From RGIG464 sp045643185 (GTDB lineage: Bacteria; Myxococcota_A; Bradymonadia; UBA4248): 6,540 nt of DNA. The stretch lies in the NCBI GenBank assembly GCA_045643185.1, contig JAZUKH010000217.1, positions 1-6,540 of the forward strand. Reading direction: 5' to 3'. The position numbers and the translations under genes were made by a program. Every line of letters starts with the position of its first letter. Position 1 is the stretch's first letter. The notes under the pieces are model-generated. The model did not search any database. It was not told the DNA's origin and saw nothing but the letters and a program-made list of their open reading frames with translations. Positions 5,453 through 6,540 of this stretch are shown here, one piece after another.

Positions 5453-6286
5453 CTAGGCTTCAGGCTTTACGTTTTGCACATGATGAACGGTTTCATAGAC
5501 CCAAGTTTTAAGCGGATGGTCTACGATAAATCCTGGAAAAGAATAGGTTTTCTTTCCTCGGTATAGTTTATGATCTTCACGATCATCTAGGGCTCGAATG
5601 CCAATTGCAGCGGCCGTTTCAGGTTTTCTAATAAATGGTCTAAAAAAGATATCCGCAAGTGAATCAAACCAGCGTTCCTGAGTAATCATATTCGTATTCA
5701 CAACCCCTGGATCGAGTGCTACGATGCGTTTGTTGGTGTGATCTAACTCGCATTGACGCGCAATATATAAAAACAGGGCTAATTTCGAAGTGCTATAATT
5801 GCTCAAACGCGTGTATTTGGGTTGTTCTGTGTTCAAAAAAGCTGTTTGATCGATCTTTGCCACTTTACACGACACGCTGACCGTATACAAAACCGTGTCG
5901 AGGGTCTCACAATCCATCAGGGATTCAGCCAATAATACCGGTCCCATGCAGTTCGTGGCGATGTTCCGCTCGTATCCGTCCGCACTGAGTCCCCATTCAG
6001 AAAACATGGCTCCAGCATTATTGTAAAGCTTCTGAATGCCCAAAGTCTTCATCTGTTCTGCAGCTCGTCTGACAGAGTCGAAATTTCCCTGATCGAGTGC
6101 TACGATCTTCATGACTTCATGGCCTTTTTCTTCACTCAAACCAAGTTCTTTGGCGATCTCGTCTCGCTTTTGTTCAGCCTTTTGTTGATTTCGACAGGCC
6201 ATAAGCACCGTGTCGCCTCGTTTCACAAGAAGTCTGGTCGCAGCCAAGCCAATGCCTGCCGTCGCCCCTGTCACTGCAATGATCAT
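5453..6286 (-). CDS. Retinol-dehydrogenase-like short-chain dehydrogenase/reductase
   Basis: SDR of 277 aa, within the normal size range; a predicted NAD(P)-dependent oxidoreductase of unknown substrate. Motifs are TGATAGIG at 6-13, ACRN at 30-33 (Arg32 after strand 2 favours NADPH), NNAG at 89-92, Asn112 in TNCMGP, Ser137/Ser139 as catalytic serine candidates, YSTSK with Tyr164 and Lys168, and DPGVVNTNM at 192-200. The stretch of about 25 residues between Ser and Tyr is longer than the classical 13, as is typical of the retinol dehydrogenase/WWOX/protochlorophyllide-reductase-like branch. There is no signal peptide or clear membrane segment. The start at 6286 is backed by AAGGAGA 8 nt upstream. 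It lies 200 bp upstream of the helical-repeat gene with a promoter candidate between, so it is probably not in the nadC operon. Confidence 0.92.
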   Translation of the reverse strand: MIIAVTGATAGIGLAATRLLVKRGDTVLMACRNQQKAEQKRDEIAKELGLSEEKGHEVMKIVALDQGNFDSVRRAAEQMKTLGIQKLYNNAGAMFSEWGLSADGYERNIATNCMGPVLLAESLMDCETLDTVLYTVSVSCKVAKIDQTAFLNTEQPKYTRLSNYSTSKLALFLYIARQCELDHTNKRIVALDPGVVNTNMITQERWFDSLADIFFRPFIRKPETAAAIGIRALDDREDHKLYRGKKTYSFPGFIVDHPLKTWVYETVHHVQNVKPEA

Positions 6287-6294
6287 TCGTTATG

Positions 6295-6301
6295 TCTCCT
6301 T
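6295..6301 (-). promoter_or_regulatory. Shine-Dalgarno site of the second SDR
   Basis: On the minus strand AAGGAGA lies 8 nt before the ATG at 6286, the strongest ribosome site in the window. It fixes this start codon. No clear -35/-10 pair was found farther upstream. Confidence 0.8.
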
Positions 6302-6389
6302 AAACGCGTTTCGTGTTTTACTCAGGCCTTTCAGCCGCCGGCGTATCTATCACCATTTGTTGCTACACTTCAGCTTTTTTTTGTGTCTC

Positions 6390-6540
6390 AGTATCCGGCA
6401 GCGCATTCGCGACCTCTGTAAGTTGTGTGCGATCAAAACGGATTCCAAAGCGGCCTATTGCTTCCTCGCCGTGGAAGAACAAACCAAGTTGGATGACTGG
6501 ATGGCATTGCGCGTCATGCTGTTGGATGCGTTGACCTATG
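6390..6540 (+). pseudogene. Fragment of an Rpn/YhgA-type PD-(D/E)XK nuclease, cut by window edge
   Basis: In this frame 50 residues are open to the edge of the window: SIRQRIRDLCKL, then KAAYCFLAVEEQTKLDDW and MALRVMLLDALTY. The pattern Y-x-x-L-x-x-E-x-Q-[ST]-x-x-D-x-x-M-x-L-R matches, from memory, the core of Rpn (recombination-promoting nuclease, 'Transposase_31') proteins, where the Glu is catalytic and the Asp of a preceding R-x-x-D-L is also in the active site. No ATG or GTG precedes it in frame between 6287 and 6390; only TTG codons do (6357, 6360, 6381). Another frame (about 6326-6380, FQPPAYLSPFVATLQL) could be its displaced N-terminal part, joined across a run of eight T at 6375-6382. 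It is therefore probably a 5'-degraded or frameshifted copy. It is read divergently from the neighbouring SDR. Such genes are often multicopy and decayed. The remaining C-terminal half lies outside the window. Confidence 0.5.

Noticed and set aside
5369..5566. Plus-strand 65-codon frame over the gap upstream of the helical-repeat gene
   Set aside because: It overlaps the 3' end of the second SDR and the promoter region, with no ribosome site or recognisable protein.
6313..6534. Plus-strand 73-codon frame starting GTG
   Set aside because: Cys/Ser-rich translation with no family resemblance; it overlaps the better-supported Rpn-like frame.

Overview
The window looks like a bacterial chromosome segment of intermediate GC. 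All five complete genes lie on the minus strand, and a gene fragment at the right edge reads on the plus strand. The best taxonomic hint is the all-helical protein at 4113-5252. Its two halves resemble, from memory, uncharacterised proteins common in Myxococcota, other former Deltaproteobacteria and Acidobacteriota. This placement is tentative. No phage, plasmid, rRNA, tRNA or CRISPR signal was seen.

Layout, left to right. Positions 1-103 hold nothing I can name. Positions 104-561 carry three near-identical ~141-bp direct repeats separated by 17-19 bp of unrelated sequence. Each copy contains several small palindromes, and none of it looks coding. A two-part stem-loop (618-657) lies just past the stop codon of a short-chain dehydrogenase/reductase (SDR, 664-1749), whose N-terminus is an unusual run of Gln-Ala-Glu-Ser-Val pentapeptides. 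This SDR overlaps by 4 bp (ATGA) the end of an Old Yellow Enzyme-type NADH:flavin oxidoreductase (1746-2990). That gene lies 31 bp downstream of nadC (3022-3888). Read on the minus strand, nadC - flavin oxidoreductase - SDR therefore looks like one operon.

The 224-bp gap upstream of nadC has two AT-rich perfect palindromes close to the gene and, farther out, a cluster of three GC-containing stem-loops (3977-4093) that looks like a dispersed REP/MITE-type element. Next come the helical-repeat protein (4113-5252), whose upstream region holds an extended -10 promoter candidate bracketed by a 9-bp inverted repeat, and a second, retinol-dehydrogenase-like SDR (5453-6286). At 6390-6540 on the plus strand is a fragment resembling Rpn/YhgA-type PD-(D/E)XK nuclease 'transposase' proteins. 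It has no visible start codon and may be frameshifted or truncated.

How the genes may work together (inference): NadC makes the NAD precursor nicotinate mononucleotide, and the two genes behind it encode NAD(P)H-consuming reductases, one for activated C=C bonds and one for C=O/C-OH. The pair could act in sequence on an enone-type substrate, but nothing in the sequence identifies that substrate. The non-coding parts (repeat array, palindromes, REP-like cluster, bracketed promoter) and the pentapeptide tract are the least conventional content. I see no convincing complete new defence or mobile system.
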